Below, one piece after another: positions 5,663-5,677 of a DNA stretch of 5,677 bases. Below the pieces are notes generated by a model. That model ran no database searches. It was not told the origin of the DNA and saw only the letters and a list, made by a program, of their open reading frames with translations. A program made the translations under genes and the position numbers. This stretch comes from Bacteroidota bacterium. Lineage in GTDB: Bacteria; Bacteroidota; Ignavibacteria; Ignavibacteriales; Melioribacteraceae. Position 1 is the stretch's first letter. Each line of letters begins with the position of its first letter. The stretch lies in assembly GCA_021812745.1 (NCBI GenBank), contig JAKAMS010000112.1, positions 1 to 5,677 of the forward strand. The letters run 5' to 3'.

Positions 5663-5677
5663 CATCGAAAATTATTG

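Overview
The window is AT-rich DNA with A-rich, Shine-Dalgarno-poor gene starts and two matches to the Bacteroidota-type -7 promoter box (TAnnTTTG). One of them, TATATTTGCA near the right edge, is an especially typical form. The intergenic DNA is full of short palindromic repeats such as GTAGAGACG...CGTCTC, CGTCATTGCGAG...GAAGCAATCT and CCCCTCC...GGAGGGG. Together these suggest a member of the Bacteroidota/Ignavibacteria/Chlorobi group. This is an inference from style, because no rRNA or taxonomic marker gene is present.

Layout, left to right. (1) Bases 1-780 are the 3' third of a RecD2-type SF1B DNA helicase gene that runs in from the left. (2) Bases 781-1833 hold about 1.05 kb without a convincing gene. 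This stretch is a patchwork of palindromes, including a duplicated palindrome block and a CGTCATTGCGAG-type repeat. (3) Bases 1834-4899 encode a 1021-residue single-chain restriction-modification enzyme. It has an N-terminal PD-(D/E)XK nuclease, a helical connector, an N6-adenine methyltransferase (FYTP, DPAVGTGTF, NPPY) and a C-terminal target-recognition region of the Type ISP kind. It has no helicase domain. (4) Bases 4902-5041 form a compound inverted repeat with two strong GC-rich hairpins inside. (5) Bases 5077-5436 encode a small DUF559/Vsr-like endonuclease of 119 residues. (6) Bases 5437-5677 contain three more inverted repeats and a probable promoter for a gene beyond the right edge.

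How the genes relate. The restriction-modification enzyme appears self-sufficient: cutting, methylation and recognition sit on one chain, and no separate R, M or S gene is visible. It lies between a housekeeping-type helicase gene and a small endonuclease gene that is wrapped in hairpins, as expected of an accessory insertion site. The DUF559 protein resembles Vsr in fold class. The neighbouring methylase is an adenine (NPPY) enzyme, so the classical Vsr job of repairing T:G mismatches arising from 5-methylcytosine does not explain the pairing. The more interesting idea is that the DUF559 gene and its flanking hairpins form their own small mobile or repeat-associated unit.
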